In this document: positions 15,975 through 23,504 of the stretch, one piece after another | Layout of the letters: each line of letters begins with the position of its first letter | Numbering within the stretch: position 1 is the stretch's first letter | Source of the DNA: a virus | Virus record (IMG/VR): IMGVR_UViG_3300011247_000029 | Location: 1 to 46,113 of that record | DNA: 46,113 nt | Strand: one strand, 5' to 3' | Translations under genes and position numbers: made by a program | The notes under the pieces: generated by a model | The model's input: the letters and a program-made list of their open reading frames with translations, nothing else | Database searches by the model: none | Told to the model about the DNA's origin: nothing

Positions 15975-16382
15975 ATGAGCGCATATTTAATGAACCCTAG
16001 CGAGATTGGAACGCTAGCGGCCTATGCAACACAGGACAAGTCCACACAATTTGGTGCCTGTTATAACAAGGGGCTTGACGAATTGTCGGACGTTGCCGAA
16101 TGCCTTGCACTAGCTAACATCGAATCAGTCGAAGACCGCTACAAAGGCACCGAGGGAGCCGAGAAGTTCATGGGCATATCTAACGCCGAGTTTATTAGTC
16201 AATGTCTGCATTCTGCAATTGGTGCCAATCTCACGCCCTATAATCCCGGCCAGATTGCCCGACTTGCTGCAACCTATGACTATCAAGCAAGTGAGCCGGA
16301 TGGCTGGTACGATTCGCGGGCCTTCAAAGTTCTAACCGTAATAAGGGAGCGCCTTGTTAGGGGGTTGCCGGGTTATGATTAA
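15975..16382 (+). CDS. Phage protein of 135 residues, unknown
   Basis: Start at 15975 after AAGGAGATAA. Mostly helical and acidic, with many Ala, Tyr and Asn. Typical segments are DELSDVAECLALANIESVED and ISQCLHSAIGANLTPYNPGQ. No known motif. It overlaps the next gene by 8 bases. The leader carries its own inverted repeat (CATCCCTCGCGGGGTG) rather than the TTGCAG type. Confidence 0.68.
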   Translation: MSAYLMNPSEIGTLAAYATQDKSTQFGACYNKGLDELSDVAECLALANIESVEDRYKGTEGAEKFMGISNAEFISQCLHSAIGANLTPYNPGQIARLAATYDYQASEPDGWYDSRAFKVLTVIRERLVRGLPGYD

Positions 16383-16938
16383 CCGCAAAAACTACCACCG
16401 CAAGGCCAAAGCAATCGCCGGACATTTACCGGGCTGGCGGTTTGATCACCTTAACTCTGACGACTGCCGTTGCCAGTTGATCGGGCCGGACAAGGCACGT
16501 CTAAACCTGTACTTCGACACGTACCGTCAACACTTGTCTGTGTCGGGTTTGTTTGTCAGTCGCTACAAGCGCGGCACAGATAACGCGTGTATGAATTACA
16601 AGCGGCCTAGCAAAGCCCTAGCCGTTGATATCCGCCGCCGTGTCATTGCCGACTACTTGCCACAATTCGCCGCCGATAAATTGCTATATAAGCAGGAGCA
16701 GGAGCAGGAGCAGGCATACAAAGTGTATCGGGATATGGTGTTTCGTGTTTCTAGCTCTAAAAGGTACGGCCAGACTAGCCGAGGCCAAACCGAAAAGCGT
16801 TGCGAGTTTCGGAATTGGGACGCCGATACCAATGTCGATATTTACGGCGAGATTTATGGCGAATCAATTGATTGGCTGAAACTCTCAAACCTTACCAATG
16901 AACAAGCTTTCAAAATCTTTGCCATCATCAACGAATAA
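16375..16938 (+). CDS. Phage protein of 187 residues, unknown
   Basis: Start at 16375, overlapping the previous stop and preceded by GGGGG. Basic N-terminal half (INRKNYHRKAKAIAGHLPGW) and a strand-rich 'RLNLYFDTYRQHLSVSGLF' region that might be a nucleic-acid-binding fold. A short KQEQEQEQ tract near residue 105 comes from three GGAGCA repeats in the DNA and is a likely replication-slippage site. The C-terminus is acidic. The function is unknown. Confidence 0.65.
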   Translation: MINRKNYHRKAKAIAGHLPGWRFDHLNSDDCRCQLIGPDKARLNLYFDTYRQHLSVSGLFVSRYKRGTDNACMNYKRPSKALAVDIRRRVIADYLPQFAADKLLYKQEQEQEQAYKVYRDMVFRVSSSKRYGQTSRGQTEKRCEFRNWDADTNVDIYGEIYGESIDWLKLSNLTNEQAFKIFAIINE

Positions 16939-16939
16939 C

Positions 16940-16953
16940 GGCCTTGCAGGGCC
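16940..16953 (+). promoter_or_regulatory. TTGCAG-loop hairpin before the 90-residue zinc protein
   Basis: GGCC-TTGCAG-GGCC, a 4-bp stem with the same TTGCAG loop as at 15371. It is followed within 4 bases by the ribosome site ACCAAGGAGC. Confidence 0.5.
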
Positions 16954-16968
16954 ACCAAGGAGCAAACC

Positions 16969-17241
16969 ATGTCATACCCCTACCGATGTAGTAAGGCCGC
17001 TTGCAGGAAGCGTGTAAGCCTACCGCGCAAGGTCGAGGACTATGTTTACACTAAGAAGTGTCCAGCGTGTAAGTGTGAGTCGCTAAAGTTAGACATGGCC
17101 CACCGTGCCGAGTCAAAGCGCAACCGTTGCGGGTGTGACTCTAAACCGTGGCCACACCGTAAAGGCTCGAATCCATTTTGCATTCATACAACCGCTACGC
17201 CTACCGATGATGATTTTCAGGTGTTTTATAGTGCCGCATAA
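16969..17241 (+). CDS. Cys-rich zinc-binding protein
   Basis: 90 residues with CSKAACRK, KKCPACKCESLK, RNRCGCDSKPWPH and a later C..H. The pairs (C..C and C.AC) plus His resemble zinc ribbons that bind nucleic acid. The whole protein is strongly basic except for the acidic C-terminal DDDFQ. It lies in the plus-strand block after a hairpin leader. The specific partner is unknown. Confidence 0.65.
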   Translation: MSYPYRCSKAACRKRVSLPRKVEDYVYTKKCPACKCESLKLDMAHRAESKRNRCGCDSKPWPHRKGSNPFCIHTTATPTDDDFQVFYSAA

Positions 17242-17276
17242 AAAAACCCCACACCGCTTGCAGGCGGTAAAGCGTG
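17241..17276 (-). terminator. Leftward terminator that also carries the third TTGCAG hairpin
   Basis: On the minus strand CCCCAC pairs with GTGGGG around an inner CTTTACCGC...GCGGT hairpin, followed by seven T. It would end leftward transcription of the tail cassette about 230 bases after its last stop. On the plus strand the inner hairpin ACCGC-TTGCAG-GCGGT (17253-17268) lies in the leader of the gene at 17305 and has the same loop as at 15371 and 16940. It seems to serve both strands. Confidence 0.65.
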
Positions 17277-17304
17277 GGGCCGTCAATATCACCAAGGAGC
17301 GAAC

Positions 17305-17526
17305 ATGACTAATAAGAATATAGCACCATTCACCCTGACAATCATCTGCGCGTGGGGTCAAGTCTTTACCTTCCGCCGTTCATCATTGGGAAAGCTAATG
17401 AAGTACGCGCTTGAAATGGAAACCGCTCACCGTATCGTTGAAAAAGGCGAAACCGTGATATGGGAAAGGGACGGGTTAACTAATACTAACCTTTTGCCAA
17501 GTCGTTGCCGTGTCGGTAGGGTCTAA
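17305..17526 (+). CDS. Small protein of 73 residues, unknown
   Basis: Ribosome site ACCAAGGAGC before the ATG. Strand-rich start (FTLTIICAWGQVFTF), basic centre and a helix (KYALEMETAHRIVEK). Its 3' end overlaps the convergent tail gene by 51 bases, so leftward readthrough gives antisense RNA here. Confidence 0.6.
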   Translation: MTNKNIAPFTLTIICAWGQVFTFRRSSLGKLMKYALEMETAHRIVEKGETVIWERDGLTNTNLLPSRCRVGRV

Positions 17527-18738
17527 CCACCCTTGATCGGGGTTTGCTGGCTCAATAATTACGTTATCAACACTGCCCCTAAATGTAACACTGGCTTGAA
17601 ATGTTAGTAGCGTATTACCCGCACCGGCCACAATGGTTTCGGTATAGGTTCCGTCCGCGTCTCTATCCGTACCCGAGACCGCCGAACCACCGCCGAACCG
17701 TGGCTTCACTCTTCCGCTAGTCCTATCCGACAGCGTGAATGTTACCGTGTAGCTTTCACCCTCTGTGAAACTATAGGCTGTGTCAATTGTGCTTGAACCG
17801 TTGGCATTATGAGTCGCCACACCGTTGGCGATTACCCAATTATAGGGAAGCGTCCAAGTTCCATCATCACTATCAAACGTGTACGTGGTTAATGCTGCGC
17901 TTTCAGTCGCCCATGTTGCCGCTGTGTCGGTCGTATCGTTCCAACTACCATATAAAATAATGGCACCTGAACTTGTCGCGGCGTTTGCCTGCATAGTCGA
18001 TACACCAACAATACCCTTGCCACCCGAACCCGCGCCCGTGGCCGTGCTGGCCGCTGGTGTGCCGCTGCCGGTGATATTGCGAACCGTTACCGCCGTAACC
18101 GTTGCGCCCTGTGCTTGAGGTGTACCACCACCCGCTACATTCCCTTCAACAATGCCGCCGATGGTCTCAGTCGTTGCCGTGGTGGCTTGTGGTGTGCCGG
18201 TGCCGGTTATGTTTCGAACCGCTACGCCCGCCGACGTTGCCGTTGTGGCTGTCGCTGTGCCGGTGCCGGTTTTGGTGCCAGAGCTGGCCGTTGTCGCCGT
18301 TGCTCTCGATGCCTTGGGGGCATCAATAAACCAACCGCTAAACCAACCCGGAGAATCAAGTGGGGGAAGCCACCCACGGCGCGAACCGTCGATTGTAATA
18401 ATGCGAACACCAGCACCGCTAGTGGTGGCCGTTGCCGCTTGTGGTGTGCCGCTGCCTGATACGCCAGTTACGCCAACACCGCTTGCTGTGGCTGTTACTG
18501 CTGTCGGTGTGCCGGTGCCGGTATGCGTAGCCGCCGATGTTGGGGTTTTTGCTGCGAATCTTTTATAGGCCGCTCTCGGTACACCCGAAATACCTAGTCG
18601 TGTGACTGCACCAACATTGCCAATGCCACTTGCGGTTGCAGTTGTTACGTCAGGCTTATTGCTTTGGCCAATAACTAATTTAGTTGTGCCGTAGCGTTCC
18701 CGAGGTACGCCAAATAGGCCGAGCCGGGTTGTAGCCAT
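17476..18738 (-). CDS. Repeat-rich tail/virion protein with C-terminal beta domain
   Basis: 420 residues. Residues 1-55 hold two related LG.(F/S)GVPR..Y motifs (RLGLFGVPRERY and RLGISGVPRAAY). Residues ~70-265 consist of about nine imperfect repeats of the type GTGTPQA.TAT..G.GV.NI, nearly free of charge. The C-terminal ~150 residues (from SWNDTTDTAATW) look like a jelly-roll carbohydrate-binding domain (YNWVIANGVATHN, then SYTVTFTLSDRTSGR). Such a plan fits a fibrous virion protein with a binding tip. It is the last gene of the tail cassette. Confidence 0.72.
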   Translation of the reverse strand: MATTRLGLFGVPRERYGTTKLVIGQSNKPDVTTATASGIGNVGAVTRLGISGVPRAAYKRFAAKTPTSAATHTGTGTPTAVTATASGVGVTGVSGSGTPQAATATTSGAGVRIITIDGSRRGWLPPLDSPGWFSGWFIDAPKASRATATTASSGTKTGTGTATATTATSAGVAVRNITGTGTPQATTATTETIGGIVEGNVAGGGTPQAQGATVTAVTVRNITGSGTPAASTATGAGSGGKGIVGVSTMQANAATSSGAIILYGSWNDTTDTAATWATESAALTTYTFDSDDGTWTLPYNWVIANGVATHNANGSSTIDTAYSFTEGESYTVTFTLSDRTSGRVKPRFGGGSAVSGTDRDADGTYTETIVAGAGNTLLTFQASVTFRGSVDNVIIEPANPDQGWLDPTDTATTWQKVSIS

Positions 18739-18741
18739 GAC

Positions 18742-19125
18742 TTACGCCGATGCGGAATAGGTAAAGCTGGTTATTGATACAGTATCGCCAACACCAACAG
18801 AAACGGATGAAAGCTCGATATCACCGCCGCCACTGGTAGCCGTTACCGTACCCCGAAACACCTCGCCATTGTCGCGGTCTTGAAACTTGAACAACGCGGC
18901 TGTGCCACCCGTTGCGCTTGAATCGTTTGTTATTGCGGCGGCTGTGATTGTACCGGCTGCCGCTGCGCCGAATGCCGTTGCCGATAGTGCGAGCGTTGCG
19001 ACCTCAACATCGCCCGATGTCATAATGACTAGATCGCCACCGGCATCGGTGGTGCCAGCATTGCAGGCGGCATCAATGGCATCGGCTAAAGTGTTTCGTA
19101 GTGCAGTTACGTGTGTGAGGGCCAT
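18742..19125 (-). CDS. Small beta-rich tail-cassette protein
   Basis: 127 residues, Ala/Thr/Gly-rich, beginning MALTHVTALRNTLADAIDAA. Later strands (EVATLALSATAFG, EVFRGTVTATSG, TVSITSFTYSA) suggest a small beta-sandwich that makes a virion or fibre component. Ribosome site AAGGA lies within the end of the preceding micro-gene. Similar proteins occur in other phage tail cassettes with no known role. Confidence 0.72.
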   Translation of the reverse strand: MALTHVTALRNTLADAIDAACNAGTTDAGGDLVIMTSGDVEVATLALSATAFGAAAAGTITAAAITNDSSATGGTAALFKFQDRDNGEVFRGTVTATSGGGDIELSSVSVGVGDTVSITSFTYSASA

Positions 19126-19238
19126 ATATATTCCTTGTCCTTCTCTGAAAGACTGTCAATAATTTCTTGCGGGAGTGTTTCGGGGTTGTCTACTTTGGGG
19201 TTGCCGTCTTTGTCACGCACAAGGGCATATCCCTTCAT
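19107..19238 (-). CDS. Micro-gene of 43 residues in the tail cassette
   Basis: Opens MKGYALVRDKDGNPKVDNPE, then LPQEIIDSLSEKDKEYIW. It fills the gap between two tail genes and overlaps the downstream start by 19 bases. The composition is protein-like. No ribosome site is seen before its ATG. Confidence 0.45.
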   Translation of the reverse strand: MKGYALVRDKDGNPKVDNPETLPQEIIDSLSEKDKEYIWPSHT

Positions 19239-19251
19239 CGTTGTTGCTGCA

Positions 19252-19881
19252 TCAGCTAATGACAAAGGTATCGCCGCCGCTTGCTGCTTCTGTGAGAGCT
19301 GTAACCGTGAGAGTTTTGGTAGAGCCTACATAATCAAGAATGTCTGTTGACTGTCCGAGTAGAACACCCGAGGTGAAGGTGATAATTCGTCCGTTGAAAT
19401 GGTCATCGGTCGCTTCACTAAGAGTGGTAACGATTGACGTGGTGGTACAACCTGCATCAGCCGCGCCCGACACAAGCCCCAACGCGCCCGCTTCCAAATT
19501 ATCCGCTGCGGTTGCGCTTGAACTAATTTGCGTTAGATCAACTTGAAGCAAGTCGGTAGAGAAAAACGAATCAAATACATTAGCCGGGACGACTGAATAT
19601 TCTTTCCATACCGGCAAGGCACCTGTTGCAACAATCTGTACGATAAATGTTCCAAGGGTGCCGGTGTCAGTTGTCGTAAATGGCACCTGATACCAACCAT
19701 CTGCATCGTGGGTTGTTGTGGGACTTGCTTCCGAAGTCTGAGCAAACGCGGCACCGGCTTTTGAAATTTGTATGTCTGCTTGCGCGATTGTTAGCCCGGT
19801 CTCTGCCGTTACCCCATCTGTTGAATCAACAAAAGGGCCACACCTGCTTATAAAAACAGTGCTTTGTTTAAGAAACTGCAT
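19252..19881 (-). CDS. Tail/fibre protein with N-terminal domain shared with the 22.98-kb gene
   Basis: 209 residues. The start MQFLKQSTVFISRCGPFVDS is common for phage virion proteins of this type. Residues ~30-70 (ADIQISKAGAAFAQT...DGWYQVPF) match ADVKLSKDGAAFANI...LGWYKWTP in the protein starting at 22982, so the two are paralogous. The C-terminal half (DDHFNGRIITFTSGVLLGQS) is another beta domain of a kind seen in tail fibres and base-plate uppers. A terminator sits immediately before it and its ribosome site is GGAG. Confidence 0.75.
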   Translation of the reverse strand: MQFLKQSTVFISRCGPFVDSTDGVTAETGLTIAQADIQISKAGAAFAQTSEASPTTTHDADGWYQVPFTTTDTGTLGTFIVQIVATGALPVWKEYSVVPANVFDSFFSTDLLQVDLTQISSSATAADNLEAGALGLVSGAADAGCTTTSIVTTLSEATDDHFNGRIITFTSGVLLGQSTDILDYVGSTKTLTVTALTEAASGGDTFVIS

Positions 19882-19897
19882 ACTTTACTCCGGGCAT

Positions 19898-19919
19898 AAA
19901 AAAACCCGCGAGAAGCGGG
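19898..19919 (-). terminator. Intrinsic terminator inside the tail cassette
   Basis: On the minus strand CCCGC-TTCTC-GCGGG is followed by seven T and then ATGCCCGGAG. The last four bases are the ribosome site of the next gene. The element has the same form as the one at 23000-23022. Confidence 0.78.
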
Positions 19920-19944
19920 CTTGTAGTTTTGTTTATTGTCGGTA

Positions 19945-21117
19945 TTAGTTGTTGTTCAACTGCATGAGATGGTTTGTGAAAATCGGAACACTAGATGTTG
20001 CTGTAGGCCATTGCACAACAGAAAAACGATACTCTCTTGTGTAATAAGTGCTGCCCCTGCTCAGGGTTGCCGTTGTTGCCGCCGTTAATCTTACGCCCAT
20101 CAACGCCTGATTCGACCTGTTGCCATTGTTAGGCACAGCACATTCACCCATAACCGATGCAGTTGTCAGTGTGACAGAATTGACGGTTTCCGCCCAAGTT
20201 TCGGGGCCATCGTCTAATATCCCTGTTGCCGCCCGCGTACCACTAAGATGCTCGACGACCATTCCACCACTTGTATCTTCAACCACCCATGCAACCGAAA
20301 ACGGCGGTGTAGTGTTAATCAGTTTTGCATAAAAAGTAAGTTGGCTTGTGCTTGATATCCAAACCTTGTGGTTGCCTCTTCTAACGCCGACGGCGCTGCC
20401 ACTATCAATCCTAATCTGTGGATGAATGAAAGCCTGTGTGGTCGCACCTAATGTTGTCCCTAGTGTTTCGGTTTCTTCCGTTGCTGCCGTTGTGTAAGTG
20501 TGTGTGACACGCTCAACACGCCAATTTGAACCTGTAAACTCAACCACCGCAAGAGAAACAACCGATGTCCTTGTGATTGTATCGCCGCGTACCATTCTTG
20601 CAACATCGCTTGCGCCGATCCATTCAGAAGTGAACGCAAACTCTTCCAGTTCTACATCGGCGGACGCGCCCGATGTGCAACCTTGACTTGTTATAAACGG
20701 CAAAACATCAGCATCGGTTGCAACCCCGCTAACCGTACTTGTATCCTTTGTTACATCACTTGCACCGAAGCTCATTAACTCTTCATGCAACACCTTTATT
20801 TCATAAGCACCACCAGCCGAACCGACATACTCGATAATTTCCCACTGTATTTTTTCTGCGTTGACTGGTGTCCCTTGGCGACTGAATGTTATAGATGTCA
20901 ATAAATTGCTAGGGTTTGTAATCCAAACTCTAGTGTGGGAGCTATTGCCGGGGTATGTCTTATTAATACCGTCGCCAGCATAACCATTGCCGGTGATTCG
21001 TATGAACGCTTTGCTAGTCGCCGACGGTGCCGTGTACTCGCTTCCCGCCGTGATCGTGATAGACGAGCCACTCGAAGCAATGGTTGCTTCACCACGCTGT
21101 ATATTAAAGTCTGCCAT
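19945..21117 (-). CDS. Tail protein with internally duplicated beta domain
   Basis: 390 residues, acidic and beta-rich. Two halves look alike: residues ~38-110 (IRITGNGYAGDG, SHTRVWITNPSNLLTSITF, EKIQWEIIEYVG) and residues ~230-300 (IRIDSGSAVGVRRGNHKVWI, then VAWVVEDTSG). This indicates a domain duplication. No enzymatic motif is seen. It is probably a structural virion protein close to the tailspike, whose stop abuts its start. Confidence 0.72.
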   Translation of the reverse strand: MADFNIQRGEATIASSGSSITITAGSEYTAPSATSKAFIRITGNGYAGDGINKTYPGNSSHTRVWITNPSNLLTSITFSRQGTPVNAEKIQWEIIEYVGSAGGAYEIKVLHEELMSFGASDVTKDTSTVSGVATDADVLPFITSQGCTSGASADVELEEFAFTSEWIGASDVARMVRGDTITRTSVVSLAVVEFTGSNWRVERVTHTYTTAATEETETLGTTLGATTQAFIHPQIRIDSGSAVGVRRGNHKVWISSTSQLTFYAKLINTTPPFSVAWVVEDTSGGMVVEHLSGTRAATGILDDGPETWAETVNSVTLTTASVMGECAVPNNGNRSNQALMGVRLTAATTATLSRGSTYYTREYRFSVVQWPTATSSVPIFTNHLMQLNNN

Positions 21118-22659
21118 CTAGGCTATCTCCGCGCCTTTAGTTCCCAAGTGATCGTCTCGGGCAGTTCCAATTAAATCCATTGTTGCTAAATCAAACGGGG
21201 CCGGGTCGGTGTTAGTGTAAAGCACGTTCCCTGAGTAAAGGTTTAAATAATTTCCCGCTAGTGATGTCTGATCGGAAAGTATTACATTATTGTAAACATC
21301 AACCTCATTGCCGGTGCTGTAATTACTATTTGCAATTCTTCCGTAAACAGAATTTCTGTAATATTTAATGCCGGTCATGTAATCTGCCGTACCTGACCGG
21401 CCATTATATAAAACCTTATCTGACAAATTGTCATACCCAAGTTTGCAATAACAAACCTCAACATTATTTGTATAATCAGTTCCGCTTGTTGCTCCGTATG
21501 TTTCTATCAACGCTACGTGTGTGCCTGATATATCCAACACGCTGGCGTATGAAACACACCCATCGACGTGCGTTCCTTTCAAAAAGATTGGGACTCCACC
21601 CACATTGCCGTTATGTGCATGTATGTTTTCAAACGCAAAATTATTTAAACCGTACCCACCCACCATTTGAACTGGCAAATCTGTAATGCCACCGCAATCA
21701 TAATCACAATCAGAAATGAAAATATCGTTGTGGCCCTCTCTAGTATTAGCATCTCCAACGTGGAAATAAACAATACATCGCTGATTATCACCGCCGACAC
21801 TGCCTCTATACGGCGTGACAAAATTTAATTGCCATAATGCTTCACGGTACGTTTTCTGAAAGTGCATAAATACGCGGGTATTGGCATTAGGGTTATACCT
21901 AGCGCAATCAAGTATTGTGAACCCAGCACAAAAGATGTCGTATGCCGTGGCCGTTAAATGAGCAAACTGGCCTTGGTTCGACGCATCCATAACTATCGTT
22001 TCGTCGGGGTGATTCTGCCACGACATTGGATAACCTGCCGTTCCAAATAATAATTCGTTGTCCATAACCAGTGTTCCGCCACGGACATACACAATCTCGT
22101 TGCCAACTGAATTTGTATAGACTTCTTCGACGTTACTTAATGGGTCTGTAAGCGTTCCTGTACCACCTGCCGAAACATTCGGATCAAGAAATAAAAACCC
22201 GGTGTACGTTGGCGTTACTGTCCACGTTAAATTTATCGTAGACCCTGCTTGATCTGTGACTCTAATTGTTACGTCTTCTGCGGGGCCATCTGTTACCGGC
22301 GTCCATTTCACTACGCGATAATCTGCACCGAAAACCCACCTATCAATTAAGAATGTAAGTGTGTTCCCAATAGTCATGCCCGTGGGGCCGACTATCACAT
22401 CATAGCGATAAGGTTTCTCGCCACCCCTTACCCCTACAGGAATTTGATACTCAACACCCGGATAGGCGTTTCTATGCCGCGCATAACTATTTGTTGTGGC
22501 ATCCGGCAACGGGTATACGGCGGCTAAATCAAAATGCCCTTCATAGTGGCCCGCGTCTAATTTCCAGCTACGTTCGCCACCACCGCCCGTGGTAGCAAGT
22601 GCGCCACGATACCCTGTGTTCTCTCCACGGTTTTGACCCGTGTTCTCACCGATACCCAT
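21118..22659 (-). CDS. Tailspike-like right-handed beta-helix protein
   Basis: 513 residues. N-terminus is Gly/Arg-rich (virion attachment). Residues ~60-155 look like an Ig-like domain (YQIPVGVRGGEKPYRYDVIV, then NLTWTVTPTY). From ~165, 'DPNVSAGGTGTLTDPLSNVEEV' is the usual entry to a pectate-lyase-type beta-helix, followed by many short repeating strands (GNEIVYVRGGTLVMD, NNVEVCYCKLGYDN, TGNEVDVYNNVIL). Such proteins bind and often cut host polysaccharide. A catalytic site is not identifiable by eye. It overlaps the upstream gene at ATG/stop. Confidence 0.8.
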   Translation of the reverse strand: MGIGENTGQNRGENTGYRGALATTGGGGERSWKLDAGHYEGHFDLAAVYPLPDATTNSYARHRNAYPGVEYQIPVGVRGGEKPYRYDVIVGPTGMTIGNTLTFLIDRWVFGADYRVVKWTPVTDGPAEDVTIRVTDQAGSTINLTWTVTPTYTGFLFLDPNVSAGGTGTLTDPLSNVEEVYTNSVGNEIVYVRGGTLVMDNELLFGTAGYPMSWQNHPDETIVMDASNQGQFAHLTATAYDIFCAGFTILDCARYNPNANTRVFMHFQKTYREALWQLNFVTPYRGSVGGDNQRCIVYFHVGDANTREGHNDIFISDCDYDCGGITDLPVQMVGGYGLNNFAFENIHAHNGNVGGVPIFLKGTHVDGCVSYASVLDISGTHVALIETYGATSGTDYTNNVEVCYCKLGYDNLSDKVLYNGRSGTADYMTGIKYYRNSVYGRIANSNYSTGNEVDVYNNVILSDQTSLAGNYLNLYSGNVLYTNTDPAPFDLATMDLIGTARDDHLGTKGAEIA

Positions 22660-22982
22660 TAGGTGCCGTCGTGTTGTGCGGAAGCATCCCCGCCCGTGAC
22701 AAACACAACACCGTTTTCATCGAACAACGTACCCACATTGTCTTTGATATTTATGATTCCGATTTTACATTGTGTATTAGCCGCCGCTGCCGGTGTCCAC
22801 TTATACCAACCAAGCCCACCCGTGGCTTCTGCACACGCTGTACCAATATTTGCAAACGCGGCACCATCTTTGGAGAGTTTCACATCTGCGGCATCAAACG
22901 TCACACCGGCCACGGCTACGCCTGAAAGGGTTAGTTTGAAAAAAAACGGGTCAATTGATCCGTAGCGGTGAAGTTGGGCCAA
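22659..22982 (-). CDS. Tail-cassette protein with TTG start
   Basis: 107 residues, starting at TTG (22982) 7 bases after GGAG. Beta-rich (DPFFFKLTLSGVAVAGVTF) with the ADVKLSKDGAAFANI segment shared with the protein at 19881. It is the first gene downstream of the late promoter and terminator that follow Q. Likely a small fibre- or spike-associated virion protein. Confidence 0.7.
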   Translation of the reverse strand: MAQLHRYGSIDPFFFKLTLSGVAVAGVTFDAADVKLSKDGAAFANIGTACAEATGGLGWYKWTPAAAANTQCKIGIINIKDNVGTLFDENGVVFVTGGDASAQHDGT

Positions 22983-22999
22983 GGTGTTTCTCCGGGCAT

Positions 23000-23022
23000 A
23001 AAAAAACCCGCCAAGTGGCGGG
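23000..23022 (-). terminator. Terminator between Q and the tail cassette (tR'-like)
   Basis: On the minus strand CCCGCC-ACTT-GGCGGG is followed by seven T. It lies about 70 bases downstream of the candidate late promoter and just before the first tail gene. Its position matches the lambda late leader terminator that Q antitermination overcomes. Confidence 0.78.
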
Positions 23023-23089
23023 CTGAATGAACGTGTAACGTGGGAGAGTGTTACATTTAGTCTACTGTCTATTTACACAGCATACCCCG

Positions 23090-23117
23090 ACTATAGCAAA
23101 ACAATGTACATAATCAA
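23090..23117 (-). promoter_or_regulatory. Candidate late promoter after the Q-like gene
   Basis: On the minus strand TTGATT (23117-23112) and TATAGT (23095-23090) are separated by 16 bases. The -10 is preceded by TG one base away, an extended -10 feature. It overlaps the stop codon of the Q-like gene and points into the tail cassette through a terminator. Confidence 0.5.
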
Positions 23118-23500
23118 GCAATTTTTATATGTAATTTTGCAGCAAGGTAAACGTGGGCGTCTCTGAGGGTGTATGCGTATTTCCGCTCCTTCAATCCCAT
23201 CATTTCAGCCGCTTGTTTTTGTGTCACTTGTTCAACGTAACGATATTTGATGGCGTTTCCCCATTCGCTGGGCATACTAGATATAGCTATGTCCGTCTCA
23301 GACGCGGTTAAGTGTGGCATGTACCTCAACACCGTGGCCGAGGGTTTCCCCGACTGTGACGCACCCGATCCGTATTCCATTAATCGCGCCTCAACGGTCG
23401 AGGGTGAATATGATAGGCCATGTATGGGGCTGACGTAGTATTCCGCCCATGACTGCAATCGACCTTCCAGAATTTTCATACCCCGCTTGTATTCGCGCAT
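23114..23500 (-). CDS. Antitermination protein Q-like
   Basis: 128 residues. It has an RLQSWAEYYVS helix near residue 14, like the R...WA.W pattern of phage antitermination Q proteins. A long linker is followed by IKYRYVEQVTQKQAAEMMGL and the HTH end 'KERKYAYTLRDAHVYLAAKL', the sigma-like region of the family. It is the last gene of the leftward early operon and precedes a late promoter and terminator, the expected place. It should let RNA polymerase pass terminators in late genes. Confidence 0.78.
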   Translation of the reverse strand: MREYKRGMKILEGRLQSWAEYYVSPIHGLSYSPSTVEARLMEYGSGASQSGKPSATVLRYMPHLTASETDIAISSMPSEWGNAIKYRYVEQVTQKQAAEMMGLKERKYAYTLRDAHVYLAAKLHIKIA

Positions 23501-23504
23501 GATG

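Noticed and set aside
18102-18568. Several frames opposite the repeat protein at 17476-18738
   Set aside because: All are shadows of the GTGTPQA repeat DNA in other frames; mutually overlapping and without ribosome sites.
801-22982. Diversity-generating retroelement as in BPP-1
   Set aside because: No reverse transcriptase motif (such as Y.DD in a suitable context) and no template/variable repeat pair was found near either tail region.
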